This document shows, piece by piece, positions 7,404 through 15,618 of a stretch of 58,535 nt of DNA (positions are counted from its first letter, which is position 1; each line of letters opens with the position of its first letter). The translations under genes and the position numbers were made by a program. A model generated the notes under the pieces. The model did no database searches and was not told the origin of the DNA. It was given only the letters and a program-made list of their open reading frames with translations. The DNA is from Actinomycetes bacterium (GTDB lineage Bacteria > Actinomycetota > Acidimicrobiia > Acidimicrobiales > Acidimicrobiaceae), in the NCBI GenBank assembly GCA_021822605.1, contig JAKAQL010000001.1, forward strand, positions 83,905 through 142,439. The letters run 5' to 3'.

Positions 7404-8516
7404 ATGGTGCTATCCACGACGAAGACTGCGCGAGACGCTCGCTATGACCAGACGCCTCAACTGGTCTTTTGGGAGACCACGAAGGCGTGCCCGCTGGCCT
7501 GCCGACATTGCCGGGCGGATGCAATCTCCTGTGGATTGCCGGATGAACTCACCACGAATGAGGGTGTCGACCTCATCGATCAGATCGCGAGTTTTGGACA
7601 GCCGAGCCCCATCTTGATCATGACCGGTGGGGACGTCATGATGCGTCCCGATCTCGATCAACTGATCACCGCTGCCAAGACTCGTGGCGTGCGTGTCGCC
7701 CTTGCTCCTGCGGTGAGTGGCCTCCTCTCAGAGGAGCGTGCCGAAGAGCTGCGTGGACTCGGTGTGCGGTCAGTCTCCATCTCACTCGACGGGGTTGGTG
7801 ATGTCCACGATCAGATTCGAGGGGTAAATGGCCATTTCGCACAGACTGCACAGGCTATCGATAGGTTGGCGCGCATGGGCTTTACGGTTCAGATCAACTC
7901 GACGGTCATGGTCGATACAGTCCATGAGTTACCTAAAATCGTCGCCTTCCTTGTTGCCAAGGGTATCAAGATCTGGGAGGTCTTTTTCGTGATTGAGGTG
8001 GGTAGAGGCATCTCGATGCTCTCATTGTCTCCCCAGGAGAACGAGGATGTCGCCCATTTCCTCTACGACATGAGTGGCTATGGGCTCGTGGTTCGTACGG
8101 TTGAAGCTCCCTTTTTCCGAAGGGTAGTTCGTGAACGCCAAGAGGGTGGGGGGACCACCGGCCCTCTCTACGAGGATCTCGTCGCCGGGGTGAGGCGCCG
8201 CATCGGCGCCCCAATACATGCCAACCGAGTGGCACTCGCGAGCACTCGCGACGGCAAAGGCATCATCTTTGTCTCCCACAATGGCGACGTCTATCCATCG
8301 GGGTTTCTCCCACTGACCCTTGGTTCGGTGCGTGAACAGTCGCTTGTTTCGATCTATCGGGATAACCCGCTGTTGGCTGACATACGGGGAGCTCGGTTTC
8401 ACGGGAATTGCGGAATGTGCGACTACCGCGACCTCTGCGGTGGTTCACGATCGCGAGCCTTCGCCTCTTTCGGGGATCCTCTCGCCTCCGATCCAGCCTG
8501 TCTGATGGCCAACTAG
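7404..8516 (+). CDS. Radical SAM/SPASM-type enzyme
   Basis: The 370-residue product has the radical SAM cluster motif CPLACRHC (Cys29, Cys33, Cys36). TGGDVMMRPDL (the usual GGEP position, here GGDV), VSISLDG and FTVQINSTVM strands of the partial TIM barrel follow. A cysteine-rich tail, CGMCDYRDLCGGSRSRAF with a later DPACL, should hold an auxiliary iron-sulfur cluster (SPASM/twitch type). This architecture is shared by the AhbC/AhbD/NirJ haem-synthesis group and by peptide-modifying enzymes such as MftC. It seems closest to the TIGR04053-type subgroup (from memory). No peptide precursor or haem gene lies beside it, so the substrate is open. GGAGG lies just before the start; GTG at 7407 is a possible alternative. 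Confidence 0.85.
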   Translation: MVLSTTKTARDARYDQTPQLVFWETTKACPLACRHCRADAISCGLPDELTTNEGVDLIDQIASFGQPSPILIMTGGDVMMRPDLDQLITAAKTRGVRVALAPAVSGLLSEERAEELRGLGVRSVSISLDGVGDVHDQIRGVNGHFAQTAQAIDRLARMGFTVQINSTVMVDTVHELPKIVAFLVAKGIKIWEVFFVIEVGRGISMLSLSPQENEDVAHFLYDMSGYGLVVRTVEAPFFRRVVRERQEGGGTTGPLYEDLVAGVRRRIGAPIHANRVALASTRDGKGIIFVSHNGDVYPSGFLPLTLGSVREQSLVSIYRDNPLLADIRGARFHGNCGMCDYRDLCGGSRSRAFASFGDPLASDPACLMAN

Positions 8517-8526
8517 GGACGACCAA

Positions 8527-8556
8527 AGGGCCGTCGTCTTGTGAGACAACGGCCCT
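8527..8556. terminator. Bidirectional stem-loop between convergent genes
   Basis: AGGGCCGT (8527-8534) pairs with ACGGCCCT (8549-8556), with an extra TCT/AGA pairing near the loop. It lies between the stops of the radical SAM gene and the CAP-domain gene. On the minus strand the stem is followed by TTTGG, a weak T-tract. Confidence 0.65.
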
Positions 8557-8572
8557 CGTGGAGTCGCATGGT

Positions 8573-10447
8573 TTAGGTTTGGGGGTTGGCGCCAGCAGCT
8601 ACTGCCTGGGCCCAGGTGTAGCTATAAGAGACCGTACCGAGCTGTGTGTTGGCAACCTCAGTGAGAACCGTTGCATCTGACTCGAAACCAGCCCAGCCGC
8701 CGAGTGACGATTCGTTGATGGAGGCGGCCCCCATCACCGGGGTATAGCCGCCGGTGTTAGGGACGAGAATGTTACTCCTATGCCCCCAACATCCAGACGA
8801 TGTCGGGCTGGTGCAGGCCAAGTTGCTCGTGTTTCCTGTGCCGCCCCACCCATCGTTATACATCCAGTCATACATGCTCCCAGCGGTGGAGAAGTCCTCT
8901 GCCCAGTTGGCATAGAGCCCGAGCGCCCATGGGCCGGTGGAGAAGGTTGCTTGGGAGATGGGTGGATCGTTGTTGGCGGCGGAGCCTTGTGCCGCCAAAG
9001 TATTGAGCGAGTTCACCAGACCGTAGACCGGCACCAGACCTCTCGAGACCCGTTCTTCGTTCACCAACACAAAGAGCTGGTCAATGGCGGGGAGCTGATA
9101 GAAGTCGTTGGGTAACACCATGGCTGGAAGTCCCTGGTCAGCTCGACCGTCGTTGAGGGCCGCAACAGCGCTCTCCTCGCAGGCGGTGCTGTTGGCGATC
9201 TGTCCACCGTCGACATCGTTGGTACAACTCGAATAATAGTCCGGGTTCGGTGCGATGTTGGCGGTGGGATTGATCAGTGCACTCGCTGGGGGAGGACTCT
9301 GGTGTGAGGTATTCACGTTTGGAGCCTGAGTGGTCGTCGTGTCCATCGCGCCCTGACCAGCACTGCCCTGTCCACCGCTGCCAGACAGCGTATTTCCGGG
9401 CGTCGGCAGGCTTGGCACATCGCCCTCGTTGGGCGCGCTGCCAAAGTTATAGACCGCCCCATCACTTCCGGCTAACCAGTAACCGGTGCCAGCTGGATCG
9501 GCCGCAATCGAGACGATGGGTGCTGGGAGCGAGTGGCTACCGCCAAGGCCGGTGTAGCCGTCGGTCATTGCATCGCCCTCGTTGGGCGCGCTGCCAAAGT
9601 TATAGACCGCCCCGGTTGAAGAGACGAGCCAGTAGCCGTTCCCGTTCGGTGCCGCTGCCCCGCCAACGATCCGACCGTTGATTGGATGACTACCGCCAAG
9701 GCCGGTATAGCCCTGCGTGTAGGTCGATCCGAAGAACTTGGCATTGCCAAAGTCAAAGACCCCACCATCGGCCGCTACAAGCCAATAGCCGCCACCATCG
9801 GGTGTGGGTATGATCCCCACGATTGGCGCGGAGAGCGGATGGGCCCCTGAGAGGCCGGTAAGGCCATCGGTATAGGTGGAGCCCTTGAAGGGCGCACCAC
9901 CAAAGTCAAAGACCCCACCATCGGCCGCTACAAGCCAATAGCCAGCTCCCGTTGGATTCGCTGCCATCCCCACGATCGGAGCAGCCAGCGGATGGGCCCC
10001 CGAGAGGCCGGTAAGGCCATAGGTATAGGTCGATCCGAAGAACTTCGCCGAACCGAAGTTGAAAACTCCCCCGTCCTTGGCTACAAGCCAATAGCCAGCT
10101 CCCGTTGGATTCGCTGCCATCCCCACGATCGGAGCAGCCAGCGGATGGGCCCCCGAGAGGCCGGTAAGGCCATCGGTATAGGTGTTGCCGTCGAAGGCCG
10201 CACCACCAAAGTTGAAGATGCCTCCATCCTGGGCGGCCATGAGATAGCCCTTGCCGCTCGCACTTGCGGTGATGGCCATGATAGGCCAGGCCGCGGTGAC
10301 GCGAGTCTTTACTGTCTTCGTTGCCGATGCTTGCGCGACATGCGCAGCCGTCGAGATCACCGTACTCGTTGCTCCGACCCCGACGAGGCTCAAGCCCCCG
10401 GACATCGCGAGCGCTCCGAGCAGTCTTCCTGCCATCTTTGGCGCCAT
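8573..10447 (-). CDS. Secreted CAP/SCP-domain protein with 51-residue repeats
   Basis: ATG at 10447 follows AAGGAGG with 10-nt spacing and gives 624 residues; a frame extension to 10477 is not supported. Residues 1-45 form a signal peptide with Ala-rich cleavage region. Residues 65-346 hold five full 51-residue repeats and a partial sixth, with the core GYWLVAADGGVFDFG and a GLTGLSGAHPLAAPIVGM tail. A Ser/Gly/Thr/Pro linker follows. The C-terminus (about 445-620) is a CAP/SCP-PR1 domain: VLVNEERVSRGLVPV, LNTLAAQGS, WAEDF, YDWMYNDGWGG, and GCWGHRSNIL with its conserved His. Bacterial CAP proteins are secreted and bind or remodel cell-surface material. The same repeats occur in the gene at 1-465. 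Confidence 0.85.
   Translation of the reverse strand: MAPKMAGRLLGALAMSGGLSLVGVGATSTVISTAAHVAQASATKTVKTRVTAAWPIMAITASASGKGYLMAAQDGGIFNFGGAAFDGNTYTDGLTGLSGAHPLAAPIVGMAANPTGAGYWLVAKDGGVFNFGSAKFFGSTYTYGLTGLSGAHPLAAPIVGMAANPTGAGYWLVAADGGVFDFGGAPFKGSTYTDGLTGLSGAHPLSAPIVGIIPTPDGGGYWLVAADGGVFDFGNAKFFGSTYTQGYTGLGGSHPINGRIVGGAAAPNGNGYWLVSSTGAVYNFGSAPNEGDAMTDGYTGLGGSHSLPAPIVSIAADPAGTGYWLAGSDGAVYNFGSAPNEGDVPSLPTPGNTLSGSGGQGSAGQGAMDTTTTQAPNVNTSHQSPPPASALINPTANIAPNPDYYSSCTNDVDGGQIANSTACEESAVAALNDGRADQGLPAMVLPNDFYQLPAIDQLFVLVNEERVSRGLVPVYGLVNSLNTLAAQGSAANNDPPISQATFSTGPWALGLYANWAEDFSTAGSMYDWMYNDGWGGTGNTSNLACTSPTSSGCWGHRSNILVPNTGGYTPVMGAASINESSLGGWAGFESDATVLTEVANTQLGTVSYSYTWAQAVAAGANPQT
9410..10255 (-). repeat. 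Five and a half in-phase 153-bp coding repeats
   Basis: Units begin at 10255, 10102, 9949, 9796 and 9643, with a partial unit at 9490-9410. The period is exactly 51 codons with no length change. Units 1 and 2 are nearly identical over long stretches at DNA level, for example around 9915-10030 and 10068-10183, while units 5 and 6 have diverged. This suggests recent homogenisation at the N-terminal end. Confidence 0.85.
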
Positions 10448-10463
10448 TTCGATCCATCCTCCT

Positions 10464-10508
10464 TGTAAGCGTCTCAATGCGACTCCAGCGGGGGAGAAAA
10501 CGCTTACA
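10464..10508 (-). promoter_or_regulatory. Leader hairpin abutting the CAP-gene Shine-Dalgarno site
   Basis: On the minus strand TGTAAGCGT (10508-10500) pairs perfectly over 9 bp with ACGCTTACA (10472-10464). The inner arms CTCC and GGAG can also pair. The AAGGAGG ribosome site begins immediately after the 3' arm, so folding could limit ribosome access. The ligand or protein, if any, is unknown. Confidence 0.45.
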
Positions 10509-10928
10509 GTGAGATATATCGGTAGAAATCACGCGCAAACTTGATTACAACTGACAAAAAAACAGAGGGTGGCACCAGCAAAACACAGATAGTATGTGAT
10601 TCATCTTTGGGATCGCTAAAAACGGGGATAAATATCGGTTATTGGGCGTAACCGGTGGAGTGTCGGTTGAGATCGGGGGTTTGCGATGTGTTCTCTTCCG
10701 AACACCAATTGTCGACTGGCGAAAACGGGCTCACGTGCTCCGTCTTGCTAGCGAGTGGCCGAGTGATTCTAGGGAGAAGGGGCAAGGCCAATGAGTGTTC
10801 GGTTGCCCCTAGCTCGGTGCGAGGGGTTGTTTCTCCACTGCAGTTGATTCGTGAACTATCAGGCGGCACCGAGGCGTGATGATTCACTATGGCATGGTGT
10901 GGCTCGCTGGGGTATCTGGCTGGTATTC

Positions 10929-10950
10929 CACCGTGCAGTACTCCACGGTG
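10929..10950 (-). terminator. Possible terminator stem after the MMPL gene
   Basis: CACCGTG (10929-10935) and CACGGTG (10944-10950) form a perfect 7-bp stem with an 8-nt loop, about 50 bases beyond the MMPL stop. No T-run follows on the minus strand. Confidence 0.35.
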
Positions 10951-10999
10951 CAGCGGTCGCCTTTGCATCTGGCGACGAGGAGAAGCGGTTCGTTCTCGC

Positions 11000-13144
11000 T
11001 TAACGAGCCACTGGCACGTCGTTGAGTGACTTCGACGAGACCCCGTTCGCCTCGTTGAATGCTCGGCTGGGCCACCAGGTGGGCACCCACCAGTTCAAGG
11101 GACCAAAGAGCTGAATCAGGGCAGGCACGGCGATACCTCTGATGACGGTGGCATCGACGAGGATGCCGATCCCGAGGCCAGTCGCCAGCACCCGGATGTC
11201 GGTGAGTGGTGCAGAGGCAAGCGAGGCGAAGGCGAGGAACAGGATGATCGCAGCACTGGTCACGAGCTTCCCTGTTCTCGAGAGCCCGTTGACGACCGCT
11301 ATTCGTGTTGAGTGTGCGAGATCGTACTCCTCGCGGATTCTGGTGAGAATAAAGACCTCGTAGTCCATCGAGAGACCGAAGAGGAACGCGAAAATCGAGA
11401 TCGGTATCCAAAAAGTGATGGCACCGGTGGCAGGAATTCCAAAGATGAGTTTGGAGAGATGCCCTGACTGCCAGAACCAGGTGAGGATACCGAAGGTGGC
11501 AGCCAGTGAAAAGAGGTTGACGATCACCGCCTTGATGGCGAGGACGATGCTCTTGAGAGCAGTCGACAACAGCAGGAACGTCAAAACGGCAATGATGCCG
11601 AGCATGAGAGGTGTCTGTCCATAGATAGCGTTGGTAGAGTCCAAGTCGTTAGGCCCGAGCCCGGCCACTCCGATGATCGAGGGGTTGTGGCCGGCGAGTG
11701 CGTCGAGTGCATTGACCGGTGCGAAGTTGGCGGAGTTTACGGTTTCGACATTCGGAATGGCAATGACATCGGCGAGTCCGGTACGGGTGCCCGCCGAACC
11801 ATTTGGGTGCGCGGCAGCAACGATACCGGGCGTTGATCGCACGATGGATGCCACGTTCGTAGATTGCGTTGGGCGTTCAATCACCTCCATTGGCGACAGA
11901 ATGCCGGGGGTGTAGCCTGCGTGGAGGAGCCCATGATAGGTGATAGCCGCTGAGGTCGAGCTTGATTGGCTGCCGGCCTGATCCTGTCCCAGTCGAATGC
12001 CAAAGATCGGTGATGCGAAGACGATGATCAGGGCGCCAGCGATGATCAGGGAGGGCCAAGCATGGCCAGTGATGACCGTGCCGATTCGATGCCAGGTGGG
12101 GGAGCCCCCCTGTGCTATCTTTCGGTGGGGCCAGTCGAGACGTTCGCCGACAAGCGAGAGGAGGACTGGCAAGAGTGTGAGTACGACTGCGATCGAGACG
12201 ACCGGGATCAGCACCCCTCCGATTCCTGTGGATCGTAATAGCGGTACCGGTAGTACGATCAACGCAAGGAGTCCAACGGCGACGGTGATGCCAGAGAGTG
12301 CAACGGACCGGCCAGCCGTCGCCATGGACATCAAGATCGCATCCTGGTTGACAAGGCCGTTGCCGCGCTCTTCGCGCCAACGGGTGACGATGAGTAGTGA
12401 GTAGTCGATTGCGATGCCGAGTCCGATGAGCGAGACGAGAAACTCAACCACAAACGCTACCGAGGTGACGTAGCTGAGGCCAAGCAGGATGAGGAAGGTA
12501 GTCAAGATGGAGACGGTCGCGATCACCAATGGGATAATCGCAAGCAGGGAGGCGAAGACAAAGGCCAAGATAGCCAGAGCTCCTATGCCCGCCACGATCG
12601 TCTCTGCCAAGACACCGAGCCCAGAACTCTTGCCTGCCGAGGCCAGTTGAGCCTCTCCAGTGAGCGCGACATGGAGTGAGGGAAGGTCATGAACAAGCTG
12701 GGCGGTGATCTGGTTTGGCACAGCGGAGGGGGCGAGTGAGGTTGGGGGTCCGCCGAAGAGATAGACCACTTCGTCGCCGCGCTGAAGAAGATCGAGGCGT
12801 GGCGCGTTGAATGAGTCGACAAAGCGAGTAGTGGGATATTGCCTGGCAGTTGCCATCAGGGCCCTAGCGACCGATGCGCTATTGTTGGATTTCACCCCGG
12901 CGATGACGGCGATGGCTGGTGGATTCTGGCCACCGTTACCAAAATGACGCAGGATCTTCTGCGAGGCAACGTAGCCAGGTTGCCCTGGGGTGGCAAAGTT
13001 GTAGCTCAGACGGCCGACAACCCTGCTTGCGCCGAAACCGCCAGCGAGGAAGAGCAGGACCCAGATGGTGATCACCAGCCGGCGATGGGCAAGGACTCCT
13101 TGGCCTACTTTAGTAAAGATATTATTCGGAATAGAATTATTCAC
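11000..13144 (-). CDS. MMPL-family (RND) membrane transporter
   Basis: The 714-residue protein has the MmpL/RND layout. An N-terminal membrane segment (ITIWVLLFLAGGFG) is followed by an extracellular loop and five helices, and then the same pattern repeats. Each half carries the family Asp-Tyr pair in a helix followed by a basic turn: GIAIDYSLLIVTRWREE and GLSMDYEVFILTRIREEYD. These residues form the proton path. Small single-subunit MMPL proteins export lipids or drugs. The start is GTG at 13144, with no clear ribosome site, so the mRNA may be leaderless. The divergent MarR-type gene 42 bp away is the likely regulator. The substrate is unknown. Confidence 0.9.
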   Translation of the reverse strand: MNNSIPNNIFTKVGQGVLAHRRLVITIWVLLFLAGGFGASRVVGRLSYNFATPGQPGYVASQKILRHFGNGGQNPPAIAVIAGVKSNNSASVARALMATARQYPTTRFVDSFNAPRLDLLQRGDEVVYLFGGPPTSLAPSAVPNQITAQLVHDLPSLHVALTGEAQLASAGKSSGLGVLAETIVAGIGALAILAFVFASLLAIIPLVIATVSILTTFLILLGLSYVTSVAFVVEFLVSLIGLGIAIDYSLLIVTRWREERGNGLVNQDAILMSMATAGRSVALSGITVAVGLLALIVLPVPLLRSTGIGGVLIPVVSIAVVLTLLPVLLSLVGERLDWPHRKIAQGGSPTWHRIGTVITGHAWPSLIIAGALIIVFASPIFGIRLGQDQAGSQSSSTSAAITYHGLLHAGYTPGILSPMEVIERPTQSTNVASIVRSTPGIVAAAHPNGSAGTRTGLADVIAIPNVETVNSANFAPVNALDALAGHNPSIIGVAGLGPNDLDSTNAIYGQTPLMLGIIAVLTFLLLSTALKSIVLAIKAVIVNLFSLAATFGILTWFWQSGHLSKLIFGIPATGAITFWIPISIFAFLFGLSMDYEVFILTRIREEYDLAHSTRIAVVNGLSRTGKLVTSAAIILFLAFASLASAPLTDIRVLATGLGIGILVDATVIRGIAVPALIQLFGPLNWWVPTWWPSRAFNEANGVSSKSLNDVPVAR

Positions 13145-13186
13145 TGGTGTTCAATATAGTGGCTGGGTCGGGGCACTAGTGTACCT

Positions 13187-13642
13187 ATGATGACGAACCA
13201 TGCAAGTGATGAGTTGCGCCCTTTTGGTGAGAGCGTCGCCTTCATGCTGTCGATACTCGGGACTATTGAGACGCAGAGTTTTCGAGCCCTGATGACCTCT
13301 CTGTCTCTGGAGCCCCGAAGCTTTGGTGTCCTGCGCGTCCTAGCAGAGGTTGGACCTTTGACCCAACATCGCCTCTCCGAACTAGCCCATGTTCCTGCGA
13401 GCACGCTGGTCGCTCTGCTGGACGATCTTGAAACAGGCGGCCTGATCACCCGCTGTCCGCATCCTGGTGATCGGCGGGCTCATCAGGTGCTCTTGACCAC
13501 GCAAGGTCGTGAGGTGATCGATCGGGCTACCGCGCTCGCCTGGCGCCACGAGGAGGCGATCACAGCCGGTTTTTCATCCGCAGAGCGCCAGGGACTGCTG
13601 GCGGCGCTCTCCCGAATCCTGCAAAATCTTAACGATCAGTAG
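13187..13642 (+). CDS. MarR-family transcriptional regulator
   Basis: The 151-residue protein has a winged helix-turn-helix: FGVLRVLAEVGPLTQHRLSE, then VPASTLVALLDDLETGGLITR, and the wing CPHPGDRRAHQVLLTTQGRE with the invariant D-R pair that contacts DNA. Dimerisation helices flank it. The divergent MMPL exporter gene and the very short shared promoter region suggest that it represses the exporter and itself in response to a small ligand, which is standard for the family (inference). No Shine-Dalgarno sequence precedes the ATG. Confidence 0.9.
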   Translation: MMTNHASDELRPFGESVAFMLSILGTIETQSFRALMTSLSLEPRSFGVLRVLAEVGPLTQHRLSELAHVPASTLVALLDDLETGGLITRCPHPGDRRAHQVLLTTQGREVIDRATALAWRHEEAITAGFSSAERQGLLAALSRILQNLNDQ

Positions 13643-13882
13643 TGGTCTTGTTCCCTGGGATGCTCGTTGCCTAGAGCGGCGACCCGCAGATGCATCATCT
13701 CTCACGTGAACAATCCGATCAGCGTGGAGCTTGGAGGATGCGTCCGATACGGTATGGGCGCCAGTGTAAGGGATGATCAAGGTCTCTGACCGCCAGGCTG
13801 TGGGATCATCAACAGGAGTTCAGGGTGACCCCGAGCACCGTGGTGACCCCAAGAGGAGGCCCTGATCGAAAGCGCCGACAAA

Positions 13883-13902
13883 CCCCGTTCGTGAGGGCGG
13901 GG
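13883..13902 (+). mobile_element. Possible IS605-type right-end hairpin
   Basis: CCCCG (13883-13887) pairs with CGGGG (13898-13902). One frame reads RKRRQTPFVRAGMH, similar to the proline-rich RAGE-type tails that end many actinobacterial TnpB proteins. In such elements the tail coding sequence overlaps the guide RNA scaffold. It lies before the other TnpB remnant, so it would come from a separate or rearranged copy. This is a suggestion only. Confidence 0.3.
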
Positions 13903-13975
13903 ATGCACAGGCGCATACTGAGCCGGATCCCAGGAAGAGCTTCAACCCGTCGGAACCCCGGGCGATGGTGCAGGC

Positions 13976-14750
13976 ATGAGCATCGTGAGACTCAAGGGAG
14001 CAAGAGCTACTCGTTATGGTGCGTCATTGCTCTGACACTCGCTGCGCATGGAGCCTAGCTCTCGAACAACGCAACGACTGGGGACGAGAGCGCCGACAGA
14101 AGATCACCTTCACTGCCCAGGCTCGGGAATGCACCGAAGCCCGCAAGGAGACCTGGTCGAAGGATGGATCGTACCCAGTCCAGCAACCAGGGTGATGAAA
14201 CCTCAAGCGAGCCTTTCAAAACTGGTGGACGAGACCAGATCATTGTTGGCTATTGCCTTAGAGGCCCCACTTGGCACAAGGCCGGTAGCAACGAAACCTG
14301 TGCGATCCGAGACCTGTCTTTTTGACGTATCAACTGTGCGTGAGAACAGGTGTTCGTTCCTAAGGACGGATGAATCGACCTCCGAGTCACCCGCTAACAG
14401 AGAGGCATCGCAACGGTCTCCTCTACACGGGTCAGGAAGGACCGCTCCTGCCGATGGTTTCTCAGTTGCACCCGACCAGCACCACAGATCGAACGTGTGT
14501 ACAGCGGAGCCATCGTCGGCAGTGACCTCGGTGTCACCACGACGCTTGCAACCTCAAACGGACAAGGTAGCAAGTCACCCAAATGGCTCACCAAAGGAGA
14601 GCGTCAACGCAAGAGACGCCGACAGCGCAAGCTTGTCAGACAGATCAAAGGCTCGTACCGTCCCAAGCTCACACAGCAAGCCAAGCTCGAAGCCAACGAG
14701 TCAGGTCGGCGACAAGGCTGGATCTGGAAGGCCCCGGCCGTCAGGTAAGG
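13976..14750 (+). pseudogene. TnpB (IS200/IS605 family, IS1341 group) remnant
   Basis: Fragments of TnpB appear in correct order but in shifting frames with internal stops. These are MSIVRLKGARATRYG from 13976; AWSLALEQRNDWGRERRQK then QARECTEARKETW; LKRAFQNWWTRPDH; a segment like PTWHKAGSNETCAIRDLSF; and RWFLSC. Finally, in an open stretch from 14497, IVGSDLGVTTTLATSNGQ, the RuvC-I motif with its catalytic Asp, is followed by the basic helix KGERQRKRRRQRKLVRQIKG. The gene ends there. RuvC-II, the zinc ribbon and RuvC-III are missing, so it is a dead nuclease gene. Frameshifts, stops and truncation together make sequencing error an unlikely explanation. Confidence 0.75.
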
Positions 14751-14756
14751 TGCATG

Positions 14757-15533
14757 CTACGTGGGGCAGCTGAAGCGCGTCGTGGCGGTGATGAATCGCT
14801 TGACGAGCTGGAAGGCGCCATGTGTGAAGGTAAATTCCAGAGATTCCATGGCGGCAGGAGGCTGGTCTGGATCTGAGTAATCAATGCCTGTCAGCCCTAC
14901 GACTGTAAAGGCGTTCCCATGGATGAACTGAGGACCGCTTGTGTAGCAGTCGACGGTGGAAAGCACTGGCCCGGCGGCCTTGTATGCCGAAGTCGGCGTC
15001 GTTCCAGGTGGGCTTGGCACCGCCCTTGCCTGTTGATCGCCCTGGAGGAGGTTTGAAAAATAGAGGACGCTTGTCACAGAATCATGTTGTAGTGGGCTCG
15101 GTGGAAGGGCGACGAGTGTGCCAAGTAGCTGTGGTTGGGTACCGCCGCTGGTGGGTGGGCCGAATGCCCAAAGCCCGTTGGGCAGAGAAGACGCGTTGAT
15201 GCCACAGTTTGCAGTCACAATTGCGATGGGTGCGTGTGACCCAACGAGATAACCGACAACCGACCCCTGCTCAACGACCTTTGTCCCAGGGTTCACGTGA
15301 CAGTGAGGGAGAAGGCTAGGGTAAGTCACATTCGACCAGTTCACCGCGCTAAAGACTTTAGCGTCAGCTCGATCGGCCGGAGTGGAGGGCGTGGGTTTCA
15401 GCGAGCCGATGGACTTGGCGACCACCGGCTTGGCGTTTGCGGATCCACAACTTGCCAAGAGAATGGCGCTGAGAACGAGAACTGGGGCAAGTGATGTTCG
15501 ACGCACTCTCCAAAGGTTAACCCGTGGTAGCAC
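14757..15533 (-). CDS. Putative lipoprotein
   Basis: The 258-residue product begins with a basic segment and a hydrophobic stretch, APVLVLSAILLASC, with the lipobox LASC, so Cys29 should be lipidated. A Pro/Ser/Thr-rich spacer follows. The rest contains several cysteines (HCH, NCG, DCY, FSC) likely to form disulfides. I recognise no family. GTG at 15533 is the start; GTG at 15506 is possible but has its purine tract too close. Its 5' end lies about 90 bp from the divergent recombinase gene. Its 3' end abuts the TnpB remnant, which raises the chance that this area was rearranged. Confidence 0.65.
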   Translation of the reverse strand: MLPRVNLWRVRRTSLAPVLVLSAILLASCGSANAKPVVAKSIGSLKPTPSTPADRADAKVFSAVNWSNVTYPSLLPHCHVNPGTKVVEQGSVVGYLVGSHAPIAIVTANCGINASSLPNGLWAFGPPTSGGTQPQLLGTLVALPPSPLQHDSVTSVLYFSNLLQGDQQARAVPSPPGTTPTSAYKAAGPVLSTVDCYTSGPQFIHGNAFTVVGLTGIDYSDPDQPPAAMESLEFTFTHGAFQLVKRFITATTRFSCPT

Positions 15534-15618
15534 TGTGAATAGCCATCCATCCTTCAGGTTTAACCGTGCTTCAGCTTCGGGAGCGCGAACTGGGCTGGTG
15601 AGGCCGTCAACGGGTATT

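Larger units (their letters stand above)
10448..10999. other. Intergenic region between CAP-protein and MMPL genes
   Basis: About 550 bp. It holds an inverted repeat next to the CAP-gene ribosome site (10464-10508), an A/T-rich stretch at about 10510-10640 likely to contain the promoter, and a stem-loop at 10929-10950 after the MMPL stop. No gene was recognised. Confidence 0.5.
13643..14756. other. Decayed transposon region
   Basis: About 1.1 kb without an intact gene. It contains the TnpB remnant (13976-14750) and, upstream of it, a hairpin-bearing sequence at 13825-13960 that resembles the end of another TnpB element. Confidence 0.6.

Noticed and set aside
9992-10468. Plus-strand frame opposite the CAP-protein repeats
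   Set aside because: Its repeats simply mirror the coding repeats on the minus strand.
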